NCBI GenBank assembly: GCA_902604055.1
Contig: CACKXA010000003.1
Coordinates: 29,880 to 93,879, forward strand
Direction: 5' to 3'
DNA length: 64,000 nt
Source: an uncultured Pelagibacteraceae bacterium
Lineage (GTDB): Bacteria > Pseudomonadota > Alphaproteobacteria > Pelagibacterales > Pelagibacteraceae
Shown here: piece after piece, positions 8,614 through 16,974 of the stretch
How the letters are laid out: every line of letters starts with the position of its first letter
Position numbering within the stretch: position 1 is the stretch's first letter
The notes under the pieces: model-generated
The model's input: only the letters and a program-made list of their open reading frames with translations
Databases searched by the model: none
Told to the model about the DNA's origin: nothing
Program-made: the position numbers and the translations under genes

Positions 8614-10227
8614 TTATTTTTCAGAAAGTATATATTTTGAAGTAATAAATATCATCAAACTAGCCCAAAATATTAAAAATAGTGACGGCAAAGCAGCGGC
8701 CTCTAAGAGATCTTGGGATGCGTATGCGTAGGCTTTTGTCGCGAATGTTTCAAAATTAAAAGGTCTTAAAATTAAAGTAATAGGTAATTCCTTTATTATT
8801 TCTATTGAAATTAAAACTCCAATTAAAAAAATACTATTTTTTAAATAAGGAAAATGAATTTTTCTAAAGGTTTTAAATTTTGAAAATCCCAACAAGTACG
8901 AACTTTCATCGATTGACGTATTTATTTTCAAATAAGTTGACTTTATTCCGTTAAAAGCAAGTGAATAAAATCTTATAAAATAAGCAACTATTAAACCAAA
9001 AACTGATCCTATAAAAATACCTTTCATGCCAACAAGTCCAAATGAAGAACTAACAAAATCACTCAGCCATGAAAAAAAGGTAATAAAAGCAACAGCAAGT
9101 ATTACGCCTGGCAAAGCGTATCCGGAAATGGAAAAAAAACTCAAATAATCTAGAACTTTACTTTTAGAGACTCTATTTCCAAAGTTAATAAAAAAAGAAA
9201 TAGATATCAAAAAGATACTTGCTAATATAACTAATAGTAAAGTATTCAAATTTAGAGCAAGAATATCTACGTCTTGTAAATATTTTGGAAACTTTATTGT
9301 CCAGTATAACATTTGAATTGTTGGAAATAAGAAACTTAAAATAAATAAAATTGTACAAAAAGCAGTTATAAAAAAACCAATTTTCCTATTTAATTTAATT
9401 TTTGGAATAGGTTTAAATCCTTGAGTATTATGATGATATTTTGCTTCACCTCTTGATATATTTTCAATAAAAAAAATTATAAAAATGATTAATAACAAAA
9501 AAAAGGACAGTTGATTGGCTGTATTTAAATCATCAAAAGCGAGCCAAGAATTATATATACCAGTGGTCAAAGTCTGAACGCTAAAAAAAGAAACTGTTCC
9601 AAAATCTGCTAGACATTCCATAGCCACCAAAGCTAATCCTGCAACAATAGCTGGTCTTGCTGAAGGCAATACAATTTTAAAAAAACTTTCTCTAGCAGAG
9701 AGTCCTAAGTTTTTACTAACCTCAATTAAATTATTGGATTGATGATAAAAAGATGCTCTTGTTAAAACATATACATAACCGAATAGAGAAAATGACATTG
9801 ATAAAATTGCTCCTAACATTCCGTCGAATTTGGGAATTTTTGTATTATAATTCCCTTCCCCAAAAAGATTCGTTAATATAGAAAATAAAGTACCAAAATT
9901 TTCAAAAAAAGCGGTTAATGAATATGCATATATATAAGCTGGTACTGCAAATGATAAAATTAAAGCCCATTTAAAAAAATTAACGCCCGGAAAGTCATAA
10001 AAAGAAACAAAGTAAGCTGAAAATACCCCAAAAATAAATGTTAAAATCAACACACCTAATAAGATTATCAATGATTGGTTTATATAAGAATATAAGAAGG
10101 TGTTTTTTAATAAATCAAAATAACCACTTGTAGTACCAAAAAAACTTATAAATACTGTTAAAATTGGTAGCGCTACTAATAAGGAAATTAGTAGAGATGT
10201 TAAAAACCAAAAATTTACCTTATTCAT
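8614..10227 (-). CDS. fbpB: ferric iron ABC transporter, fused permease
   Basis: This is a 537-residue protein with about twelve hydrophobic spans in two repeated halves. Each half has an EAA-like loop (EVSKNLGLSARESFFKIVLP near residue 175 and ESSYLLGFSKFKTFRKIHFP near 440). This internally duplicated layout is typical of FbpB/SfuB/CysTW-like iron permeases. ThiP is similar in size, but the linked binding protein is of the iron type. Transport of Fe3+ across the inner membrane is inferred from family and context. Confidence 0.87.
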   Translation of the reverse strand: MNKVNFWFLTSLLISLLVALPILTVFISFFGTTSGYFDLLKNTFLYSYINQSLIILLGVLILTFIFGVFSAYFVSFYDFPGVNFFKWALILSFAVPAYIYAYSLTAFFENFGTLFSILTNLFGEGNYNTKIPKFDGMLGAILSMSFSLFGYVYVLTRASFYHQSNNLIEVSKNLGLSARESFFKIVLPSARPAIVAGLALVAMECLADFGTVSFFSVQTLTTGIYNSWLAFDDLNTANQLSFFLLLIIFIIFFIENISRGEAKYHHNTQGFKPIPKIKLNRKIGFFITAFCTILFILSFLFPTIQMLYWTIKFPKYLQDVDILALNLNTLLLVILASIFLISISFFINFGNRVSKSKVLDYLSFFSISGYALPGVILAVAFITFFSWLSDFVSSSFGLVGMKGIFIGSVFGLIVAYFIRFYSLAFNGIKSTYLKINTSIDESSYLLGFSKFKTFRKIHFPYLKNSIFLIGVLISIEIIKELPITLILRPFNFETFATKAYAYASQDLLEAAALPSLFLIFWASLMIFITSKYILSEK

Positions 10228-10274
10228 ACAAAGATCTTTAAGTTAATTATAACATTAAAAAAGATCAATATCTT

Positions 10275-10445
10275 TTAATTTTTGCTAAAAATTGACGAAA
10301 CAATATTTTTAATCTCTTTTGTCTTGATTTTTGAAATGTCTCTATTAGAAATTTTTTGTTCCATAATTTTAGCTTGATTAATACAAGGCGAACACCCAGT
10401 CTTTAACTTGTTTAAATTTATCTCTTTTTTAGATATTCGCCTCAT
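10275..10445 (-). CDS. small 56-residue CSPC-motif protein in the iron operon
   Basis: An ORF of 56 codons begins at ATG 10445-10443 and ends with TAA at 10277-10275, filling most of the gap between fbpA and fbpB. The product starts MRRISKKEINLNKLKTGC, has the pair Cys18-Ser-Pro-Cys21, and is otherwise lysine-rich and soluble. It is 17 bases after the fbpA stop, on the same strand. I do not recognise the family. The CxxC could bind metal or be redox-active, which would suit an iron operon, but this is inference. No strong ribosome-binding site is visible. Confidence 0.5.
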   Translation of the reverse strand: MRRISKKEINLNKLKTGCSPCINQAKIMEQKISNRDISKIKTKEIKNIVSSIFSKN

Positions 10446-10462
10446 ATAATTAACAAACTACT

Positions 10463-11479
10463 CTATTTCCAACCTGCATTTGTCATTACTTCTAATGCAT
10501 CTGCTTGTCTTTTCCCGTAATTAACAACTTTTGTTTTTAGATCCTGTTTAAAATCTAATCCCATGTTAACTACTAGAGGATGCGGAGAAATTCCTGCTAT
10601 CATTGGATATTCAAAAGTATTATTTACTATGTGATTTTGAGCTTCACCACTTAGTAAAAATTCAACCAATTTGATTGCATTTGCTTTATTAGGAGCTCCT
10701 TTAACTAAACCTGCGCCACTAATGTTCATATGCGTTCCTCTTCCATCTTGATTAGGAAAAAATGGTTTCACTTTTTTAGCAGCAGCTTGTTGTTCTGGCC
10801 CTTTATTACCAGACAACATTAACGCTAAGTAATATGTATTAGCTACAGCAATATCTGCTTCTCCGGCTGCTACCGCAAGTATTTGAGCTCTGTCGTTGCC
10901 TTTTGGAGCTCTAGCCATATTTGAAACCATCCCTTTTGACCACTCAGCAACTTTACCTTTTCCATTATTTTTGATTAATGAAGCTACAAGTGATTGGTTG
11001 TAAATATTATTTGAAGCTCTTATTACTAATCTACCTTTCCATTTTGGATCAGCTAAACTTTCATAAGTTAAACCAGCCAGCTCTGCGCCGCTAACTCTTT
11101 CAGGAGCAAAATAAACTATTCGTGCTCTTTTGGCTATTCCAACCCATTTTGATGTTCTAAAATTACTTGGAACTGCTGATTTAATATAATCGCTAGTAAG
11201 TCCGCCTTGTAGATTTGATGCGAATGCACCTAACCTTCCAGCATCTGCGGTTATATATAAGTCTGCTAGACTGTCAGCGCCTTCCTCTATAATTCTTTTT
11301 TCTAAAGCACCTGTTTTTCCAGATATAACATTTACTTTAATTCCAGTTTTAGCTGTAAATTTTTCATAAAGTTGAACATCTGAATCGTAATGTCTTGCGC
11401 TAAATATGTTTACTTCATTCGCAAGAGCACTTGCTGTAAACATAAGTATTGAAAACACTGCTATTATTGATTTTTTCAT
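10463..11479 (-). CDS. fbpA: ferric iron ABC transporter, periplasmic binding protein
   Basis: This 338-residue Fe3+-binding protein is of the FbpA/FutA/SfuA type (annotated sfuC in some SAR11 genomes). The start at 11479 gives a clean signal peptide (MKKSIIAVFSILMFTASALA); the longer frame adds a hydrophobic Ile-run that overlaps the operator. Family hallmarks are NIFSARHYDSD at the mature N-terminus, ITADAGRL, and the tyrosine pair in NTYYLALML that ligates iron. Fur-like palindromes lie directly upstream, so strong induction under iron limitation is expected. Confidence 0.93.
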   Translation of the reverse strand: MKKSIIAVFSILMFTASALANEVNIFSARHYDSDVQLYEKFTAKTGIKVNVISGKTGALEKRIIEEGADSLADLYITADAGRLGAFASNLQGGLTSDYIKSAVPSNFRTSKWVGIAKRARIVYFAPERVSGAELAGLTYESLADPKWKGRLVIRASNNIYNQSLVASLIKNNGKGKVAEWSKGMVSNMARAPKGNDRAQILAVAAGEADIAVANTYYLALMLSGNKGPEQQAAAKKVKPFFPNQDGRGTHMNISGAGLVKGAPNKANAIKLVEFLLSGEAQNHIVNNTFEYPMIAGISPHPLVVNMGLDFKQDLKTKVVNYGKRQADALEVMTNAGWK

Positions 11480-11496
11480 ATTTTCCCTTTTTTTAA

Positions 11497-11511
11497 TAAT
11501 GATTATCATTA
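11497..11511. promoter_or_regulatory. Fur-type palindrome upstream of fbpA
   Basis: TAATGAT-T-ATCATTA is a perfect 7-1-7 inverted repeat, the core architecture of Fur operators. It sits 18-32 bases upstream of the fbpA start codon, within the divergent spacer between fbpA and the 71-residue small gene. Iron-dependent repression is inferred from sequence and from the transporter it controls. Confidence 0.8.
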
Positions 11512-11522
11512 ACAGGTAAATT

Positions 11523-11546
11523 ATGATAATGATAGTAGTTATCATT
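11523..11546. promoter_or_regulatory. second Fur-like operator in the same spacer
   Basis: AATGATA (11528-11534) and TATCATT (11540-11546) form an inverted repeat with a 5-base spacer, and the left side continues as ATGATAATGATA, matching the GATAAT repeats of Fur boxes. With the palindrome at 11497-11511 it makes a tandem operator suited to cooperative binding. Confidence 0.65.
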
Positions 11547-11613
11547 TGCAATAATGACGCACTCTTTACTAGAAGGCTGTTGATAAGTAAAGGTAAATAA
11601 GGTTTAAGTAATT

Positions 11614-11829
11614 ATGCTTCAGATCAATCCAAAAAAATTTAAACACATTCAAAATAAAACAATACCATCCCCTCTGAGGCCAAAATTTAGAAATAGCAAA
11701 GAAACTAATATTTATTTCTTGTCAAAACGTAAATACGACAAGAAAAAAAGGGATAAACTATTTGGAAGATTAAAACTGTTTGCTTCTCTGATAGTTTTAG
11801 GTGTTGGCGGATATTATTTATCAAATTAA
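11614..11829 (+). CDS. small protein with C-terminal membrane segment, unknown function
   Basis: This 71-residue protein is basic and hydrophilic for about 50 residues (many Lys and Asn) and ends in one likely membrane span (LFASLIVLGVGGYYL). It is divergent from fbpA and shares the spacer with the Fur-like sites, so it could also respond to iron. It converges on the hydratase gene with a four-base stop-codon overlap. I do not recognise a family. Confidence 0.55.
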   Translation: MLQINPKKFKHIQNKTIPSPLRPKFRNSKETNIYFLSKRKYDKKKRDKLFGRLKLFASLIVLGVGGYYLSN

Positions 11830-12602
11830 ATTATTTTGGCCTTAACAGAGCCAAGTATTTCAATTTTACCGGTGTATAAACCTTTTGCTAAAATAGGAAC
11901 TACACCAACGGTAGATCCAGTAAAAACGTAAAATTTTTTATTAAGCAATATCTTATCCTTTTTGATCTTATTTAAAACAAAACATAAAGAATTAATTGGA
12001 CTAATGTAGACTGTATTTGTGTTGCCATTTACTAATTGATTAGCCTTTGGATTTGAGATTTGAGTCTTTAAATTATTTATCTTAATATTTTTAAATTTTT
12101 TTTTATGACCAATAACAAATTTAACATTACCGCCAAAATCAGAACATAGGTCACCAAGATATTTTATGCCAGCTTTTTTTTGTCTATAACCAACAACTTC
12201 AATACAAGGTGCCATATGCGTTATAAATTTTTTAACGTTTTTCTTTGTTATTTTTTTTTTAAAATTAAAAAAATCTTTTTTAATCAAATAACAAACTTCT
12301 AACTCGATACCAAGAGTGTATTTATTTATTTTAATTGAGCTTTTGTTTTTTAAAAAATTATTTTTATAAATAGATGAAAAAAAGGGTTCCTTTTCTTTTA
12401 ATTTTTTTAAGACAGGGAAAGCTGTTCCTCCAGCCTTAAAGCCTATAGTAGGTATCTTTATTTTACTTTCACAAACTTTTCTTAACTCGTTGGCGTTAAA
12501 CATATTTTTTGTATAACGCGTTGAAATTGACTTGATTAATTTCCCTTTAAGGAAAGCGTTTACCAAACTATCAGAAACAATATTTATATTTTTTTTAATC
12601 AT
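11826..12602 (-). CDS. fumarylacetoacetate hydrolase/2-keto-4-pentenoate hydratase family protein
   Basis: This 258-residue protein has the MhpD-like layout: IGFKAGGTA near residue 53, LGIELEVCYLI near 97 with the paired acidic metal ligands, PCIEVVGYR near 132, and FTGSTVGVVP near 229. Such enzymes use Mg2+ to hydrate or cleave keto-acids from catechol-type degradation. No pathway partners are adjacent, so the substrate is unknown. The sequence is unusually lysine-rich and appears divergent. It is the first gene leftward from the spacer shared with the small ORF pair. Confidence 0.72.
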   Translation of the reverse strand: MIKKNINIVSDSLVNAFLKGKLIKSISTRYTKNMFNANELRKVCESKIKIPTIGFKAGGTAFPVLKKLKEKEPFFSSIYKNNFLKNKSSIKINKYTLGIELEVCYLIKKDFFNFKKKITKKNVKKFITHMAPCIEVVGYRQKKAGIKYLGDLCSDFGGNVKFVIGHKKKFKNIKINNLKTQISNPKANQLVNGNTNTVYISPINSLCFVLNKIKKDKILLNKKFYVFTGSTVGVVPILAKGLYTGKIEILGSVKAKII

Positions 12603-12666
12603 TATTAATGTTATAACATAAATACTTTTTTTATTGAAAAAAAAGCATAAATATTTAAGGATTAAA

Positions 12667-12723
12667 ATGGAAGTAATATTAGCAGTACTTTTTGCTCTTT
12701 GGCTTGTTGGAATTACTGAATAA
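12667..12723 (+). CDS. 18-residue hydrophobic micropeptide
   Basis: ATG at 12667 opens MEVILAVLFALWLVGITE followed by TAA, preceded by AAGGA (12657-12661) at ideal spacing. The peptide is essentially one short membrane segment with acidic ends. Its stop overlaps the start of the next ORF (TAATG), so it may be a coupling leader or a membrane micropeptide. Its reality is inferred from ribosome-binding site and overlap only. Confidence 0.5.
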   Translation: MEVILAVLFALWLVGITE

Positions 12724-12887
12724 TGGATCGCAGTTATAGTATTGATGAAATATTGGTGGCTGTAAACGATTTACAAAAAAATAAATCTATCGAAACGGTT
12801 GAAACTAAAATTAAAAAAACAAATAATTCTAATATTCCTATTAATACTCTAAAATTAATTGAAGAAGCTGAAAAAGCTAAAAATTAA
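12723..12887 (+). CDS. 54-residue small soluble protein
   Basis: ATG at 12723-12725 overlaps the stop of the 18-residue ORF as TAATG, and the frame runs 54 codons to TAA at 12887. The product begins MDRSYSIDEILVAVNDL, is charged and probably helical, and ends in a Glu/Lys/Ala helix. It overlaps the end of gap on the other strand by four bases, so its 3' end is constrained. I do not recognise the family. Confidence 0.55.
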   Translation: MDRSYSIDEILVAVNDLQKNKSIETVETKIKKTNNSNIPINTLKLIEEAEKAKN

Positions 12888-13888
12888 ATTAAAGCAGCAA
12901 TTTGTATTGCTGTGTCGCACATTCTATTCGAAAATCCCCATTCATTATCATACCATGAAAGTACTCTACTGAATTTTCCTTTAACAACTTGTGTTTGCGT
13001 AGCATCGAAAATTGAACTGTGAGGATTGTGATTAAAATCTTTTGATACTAAAGGTTTTTCATTTATATCTAAAATACCTTTTAACTCTCCTTTAGATGCT
13101 TGATTCATTGCATCATTAATACTTTCAGAAGTTACTTCTTTTTCTGTTACTAGTGTCAAATCTATTAATGAAACGTTTGGAGTTGGAACTCTAATTGCAG
13201 TTCCATCTAGTTTCCCTTTTAAACTCGGTAAAACTAAGCTCATAGCTTTTGCTGCTCCCGTAGACGTTGGTATCATAGAACCTTCTGTCTGCCTCGCTCG
13301 TCTTAAATCTTTATGTAATGTATCTAAGAGTTTTTGATCACCTGTGTAACTATGAATTGTTGTCATGTATCCATAGGTTATGCCAAATGTTTTTTCTAAA
13401 ACCATAGCTACTGGTGCTAAGCAGTTTGTGGTACATGATCCATTGGAAATAACATTATGATTTTTTTTCAATTCTTTACTATTTACGCCCTGTACTAATG
13501 TAAAATCAACCTCTTTTGCTGGAGCAGAAATTATTACTTTTTTAGCTCCGGCTTGAATGTGTTTACCTGCCGAAGTTTTATCTAAAAAAAAACCAGTACA
13601 CTCTAAAACAACATCAACTCCAATTTTCCCCCATGGTAACTTAGCTGGATCTCTCTCAGCAAAAACTTTTATATTTTGATCGCCAATTTTAAAACCATCG
13701 CTTGTCGATTGCACATTTTGGTTTAATACACCATGAGTACTATCATACTTAATTAGATGAGCGTTAGTTTCTATAGAACCTAAGTCGTTAATTCCTGCTA
13801 CTTGAATTTTACCCTTATAGTTTTCTAATAAAGCCCTTAAAATTAAACGCCCTATTCTTCCGAAACCATTAATTCCTACTTTAACCAT
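12884..13888 (-). CDS. gap: glyceraldehyde-3-phosphate dehydrogenase
   Basis: This 334-residue enzyme oxidises glyceraldehyde-3-phosphate to 1,3-bisphosphoglycerate in central carbon metabolism. It has the Rossmann motif NGFGRIGRL at 7-15, Asp35 in GINDLG consistent with NAD preference, the catalytic SNGSCTTNC with Cys152, and the C-terminal WYDNEWGFSNRM. It begins five bases after the DUF2160-like gene, so it is probably read as the last gene of the glycerol transport operon. Confidence 0.95.
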   Translation of the reverse strand: MVKVGINGFGRIGRLILRALLENYKGKIQVAGINDLGSIETNAHLIKYDSTHGVLNQNVQSTSDGFKIGDQNIKVFAERDPAKLPWGKIGVDVVLECTGFFLDKTSAGKHIQAGAKKVIISAPAKEVDFTLVQGVNSKELKKNHNVISNGSCTTNCLAPVAMVLEKTFGITYGYMTTIHSYTGDQKLLDTLHKDLRRARQTEGSMIPTSTGAAKAMSLVLPSLKGKLDGTAIRVPTPNVSLIDLTLVTEKEVTSESINDAMNQASKGELKGILDINEKPLVSKDFNHNPHSSIFDATQTQVVKGKFSRVLSWYDNEWGFSNRMCDTAIQIAALI

Positions 13889-13893
13889 ATGTG

Positions 13894-14247
13894 TTATACG
13901 TATTTAAATACAACAATAAAATAAGCAACACAAATTATTGATGCTATCCACAAGAGACTGCCAACTAAACCTAACCATGCCAAGTGAATAAAGGCACTGC
14001 CTAGCAAAGAAACAAATAATCTATCGCCCCTAGTTGTATCTAAACCTAAAATACCTTTTCTTGGTGATCCTCCAGGTACTTTTTTCTCCCAAATAAGCAT
14101 CACCGTTATACATAATGCAATAAAAATGAAGAAAGCTGCTGTTTGCCAAGTCCAAGCCATCCATGAAAATAAGTCAAAATCGAAAAGACCTTTTTCTTTT
14201 GCTTTACCAACTTCGCCCCATGTAGCAGCATATAAATTTGTAAACAT
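13894..14247 (-). CDS. DUF2160-type small membrane protein of the glycerol transporter locus
   Basis: This 117-residue protein has three hydrophobic segments (about 27-49, 78-95 and 97-116) and the segment GSPRKGILGLDTTRGDRL between the first two. Proteins of this kind accompany GlpVSTPQ glycerol ABC transporters in rhizobia and relatives; its mechanism is not known to me. Its start overlaps the stop of the GlpQ-type permease by one base and gap follows five bases later. Confidence 0.75.
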   Translation of the reverse strand: MFTNLYAATWGEVGKAKEKGLFDFDLFSWMAWTWQTAAFFIFIALCITVMLIWEKKVPGGSPRKGILGLDTTRGDRLFVSLLGSAFIHLAWLGLVGSLLWIASIICVAYFIVVFKYV

Positions 14248-15047
14248 TATACCCTTCCCATCGCAAATCCTTTGGCAATATAATTTCTTACGAAATAAAT
14301 TACAACTGCTCCAGGAATAATAGTTAAACTTCCAGCTGCAGCTAATAAACCTAGTTCATAACCGGATGTACTTGACGTTCTTGTCATTATAGCTGCAATA
14401 GGTTTAGCTATAGTTGCAGTAAGTGTTTTTGCAAGTAACAATTCAACCCAAGAAAACATAAAACAAAAGAACATTGTAATACCTATGCCTGCAGCTATTG
14501 TTGGAATAAATATCTTAAAGAAAAATCTTCCAAAAGAGTATCCGTCTACATAAGCAGTTTCATCTAATTCTTTAGGAACAGCTGACATAAATCCTTCTAA
14601 AATCCAGACAGCAAGAGGAATGTTAAAGAGGCAATGTGATAACGCTATAGCTATGTGCGTGTCAAATAAATTTACAGAAGAATAAAATTGAAAAAATGGT
14701 AAAGCAAATACAGCTGGTGGTGCCATTCTATTTGTTAATAACCAAAAGAATAGATGTTTATCTCCTAAGAATTTATATCTAGAAAAAGCATATGCAGCAG
14801 GTAAAGCTGCAGATACTGAAATTATAGTATTAAAAACTGTATAAGTAATAGAATTCACATAACCCATATACCAGGTGCTATCAGTAAAAATTGTAACATA
14901 GTTTTCTAAAGTAAAATCTTTAGGCCATAGTGAGTAAACGTTAATAATTTCTGTAGTTGTTTTAAATGACATATTTAAAAGCCAATAGATTGGAAGCATC
15001 AAAAATATTATATATAAAGTAGGTACTAACCATTTAATTTTACTCAT
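14247..15047 (-). CDS. glpQ: glycerol ABC transporter, permease GlpQ-like
   Basis: This 266-residue inner-membrane subunit is of the MalG/UgpE class, with about six spans and the EAA loop ETAYVDGYSFGRFFFKIFIP near residues 158-177. With the GlpP-like partner upstream (four-base ATGA overlap) it forms the pore of a GlpVSTPQ-type importer. Substrate assignment to glycerol rests on the linked GlpV-type binding protein and glpK. This is the transporter gene, not the phosphodiesterase of the same name. Confidence 0.83.
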   Translation of the reverse strand: MSKIKWLVPTLYIIFLMLPIYWLLNMSFKTTTEIINVYSLWPKDFTLENYVTIFTDSTWYMGYVNSITYTVFNTIISVSAALPAAYAFSRYKFLGDKHLFFWLLTNRMAPPAVFALPFFQFYSSVNLFDTHIAIALSHCLFNIPLAVWILEGFMSAVPKELDETAYVDGYSFGRFFFKIFIPTIAAGIGITMFFCFMFSWVELLLAKTLTATIAKPIAAIMTRTSSTSGYELGLLAAAGSLTIIPGAVVIYFVRNYIAKGFAMGRV

Positions 15048-15910
15048 GCTCTACCCTCATCTTTCATCATTATTGTGTAAAAAATCCAACATATTAAAAG
15101 TACAATTAAGAAATATATAAGAGACATTGCGGCAGCAGGACCTAAGTCGAACTGACCTAAGGCCATCTTAACTAAATCAAGAGATAAAAAGTTTGTAGCA
15201 TTTCCAGGTCCACCACCAGTTAAAACGAAGGGTTCTGTGTAAATCATAAAACTATCCATAAATCTTAAAAGAATGGCTAACGTTAAAACTTTTTTCATCT
15301 TTGGAAGCTCAATGTATCTAAAAATATCCCATCTGCTTGCTCCGTCTATTTCTGCAGCTTGGTAATAAGCAGGTTGAATTGAATTTAAACCCGCGTAGGA
15401 TAATAAAACTACTAAAGATGTCCAATGCCAAACATCCATTAAAATTGTTGTAAACCATGCGTCACCACTTTGTTGAGTAAAGTTATAATCAAAACCAATT
15501 GAATTTAAAGAATTACCAAGAAAACCAATATCTGGTAACGCAAATATATTCCACATTGCGCCCACTACATTCCACGGTATTAGTAACGGCATCGACATTA
15601 AGATTAGACATACTGGAACTCCCCATCCTTTTTTGGGCATGGTTAAAGCAATACCTATACCTAATGGCAGTTGAATTAGAAGAATTATAAAAGTAAATAT
15701 AACTTGTCTTCCTAAAGATGCATGAAATCTTTCAGAATGTAAAATTTCTTTGAACCATCTAGTCCCCTCCCAGGCAAAAACATTGCTTCCAAAAGTTTCT
15801 TGAAAGGAATAATTAACAACCGTCATTAACGGAACTGCAGCATTAAAAGCTACAAGAACGAATACTGGGATAACAAAGAACCATGCTTTCTGATTTAATG
15901 TTTTATTCAT
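15044..15910 (-). CDS. glpP: glycerol ABC transporter, permease GlpP-like
   Basis: This is a 288-residue MalF/UgpA-class permease with six predicted spans and the EAA loop QAAEIDGASRWDIFRYIELP near residues 185-204. The conserved phrase EPFVLTGGGPGNAT near the C-terminus is characteristic of sugar and polyol permeases. It overlaps the ATPase gene upstream by one base and the GlpQ-like gene downstream by four, indicating tight coupling. Confidence 0.85.
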   Translation of the reverse strand: MNKTLNQKAWFFVIPVFVLVAFNAAVPLMTVVNYSFQETFGSNVFAWEGTRWFKEILHSERFHASLGRQVIFTFIILLIQLPLGIGIALTMPKKGWGVPVCLILMSMPLLIPWNVVGAMWNIFALPDIGFLGNSLNSIGFDYNFTQQSGDAWFTTILMDVWHWTSLVVLLSYAGLNSIQPAYYQAAEIDGASRWDIFRYIELPKMKKVLTLAILLRFMDSFMIYTEPFVLTGGGPGNATNFLSLDLVKMALGQFDLGPAAAMSLIYFLIVLLICWIFYTIMMKDEGRA

Positions 15911-16974
15911 TATTCAATTATCCAGTTATCTCCGTAAGCATAAGTGTATTTTTGATCAAAAGAAATATGTGCACTTCCACTTGGTATTTTAGTTGAAGAA
16001 TTTGCTAAAATTTTAATATTTCCACTTCTACACTCAACATCAACTACTTTATGTCTACCAGTGTCGCTTACTCTTTTGATTTTAACTTCTATTCCGTCTT
16101 TTGAAAAATTGATAAATTCAGGTCTAATACCTACTTGAGTTATCTTAAAATTATTCTTCATAGTGTTAATTTTGTTTGGTAATATTTTTCCCTCAAAAGT
16201 AATTTGTCCGTTTTTAATATCACAAGGTAGAATGTTCATTCCTGGTGAGCCAATAAAATGACCTACAAAAGTGTGTTTTGGTTTTTCAAATAATTCTACT
16301 GGTGTTCCTGTTTGAACAATCTGGCCTTCATGCATTACTACAACCTGGTCAGCAAAAGTTAATGCTTCGATTTGATCGTGAGTTACATAAATCATTGTAC
16401 GATTAATTTTTTGATGTAATTCTTTTAATTTTGATCGTAAAACCCATTTTAAATGTGGGTCAATAACTGTTAAAGGTTCGTCAAACATAATTACGTTAAC
16501 ATCAGATCTAACTAACCCTCTACCTAAAGAAATTTTTTGTTTACCATCTGCGGTTAACCCAGCCGCTTTATTATGTAAAGTCGAAGTGAGTTCTAGCATC
16601 TCTCCAATTTCTTTTACTTTTGTATCAATTTCTATTTCTGAAAGACCTCTATTCTTCAGAGGAAATGCTAAATTGTCATAAACTGTCATGGTATCGTAAA
16701 TAACTGGAAATTGAAATATTTGAGCGATATCTCTTTCAACTGGATTAAGTGAAGTCATATCTTTATCGTTAAACAATACCTCACCTTTGGTGGGTCTTAA
16801 TAATCCTGAAATAATATTTAACAAAGTAGTCTTGCCACAACCAGATGGCCCTAATAAAGCATATGCGCCTCCATCTTTCCAATCTATATTTATATCTCGT
16901 AGCGCCCAGTCTTCATTGCTATTCTGTTTCGATACGTAGCTATGACTTAAATTTTTCAAAGTAATTTTAGCCAT
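15910..16974 (-). CDS. glpT: glycerol ABC transporter, ATPase GlpT-like (degenerate signature)
   Basis: This 354-residue ATPase has Walker A GPSGCGKTT (42-50), Walker B VIMFDEP (161-167) and a switch histidine in VTHD (His199). The signature, however, reads LTADGKQ (140-146) in place of LSGGQ. A TOBE-like regulatory domain occupies the C-terminal third. It is paired with a second ATPase of identical length that has complementary defects, so together they probably form a heterodimer with one fully competent ATP site. Its start overlaps the previous gene by eight bases. It is unrelated to the MFS glycerol-3-phosphate antiporter named GlpT. Confidence 0.85.
   Translation of the reverse strand: MAKITLKNLSHSYVSKQNSNEDWALRDINIDWKDGGAYALLGPSGCGKTTLLNIISGLLRPTKGEVLFNDKDMTSLNPVERDIAQIFQFPVIYDTMTVYDNLAFPLKNRGLSEIEIDTKVKEIGEMLELTSTLHNKAAGLTADGKQKISLGRGLVRSDVNVIMFDEPLTVIDPHLKWVLRSKLKELHQKINRTMIYVTHDQIEALTFADQVVVMHEGQIVQTGTPVELFEKPKHTFVGHFIGSPGMNILPCDIKNGQITFEGKILPNKINTMKNNFKITQVGIRPEFINFSKDGIEVKIKRVSDTGRHKVVDVECRSGNIKILANSSTKIPSGSAHISFDQKYTYAYGDNWIIE

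Noticed and set aside
11480..11551. Extended N-terminus of fbpA (Ile-rich)
   Set aside because: It would read through the Fur-type operator and destroys the normal signal peptide; the internal ATG at 11479 is preferred.
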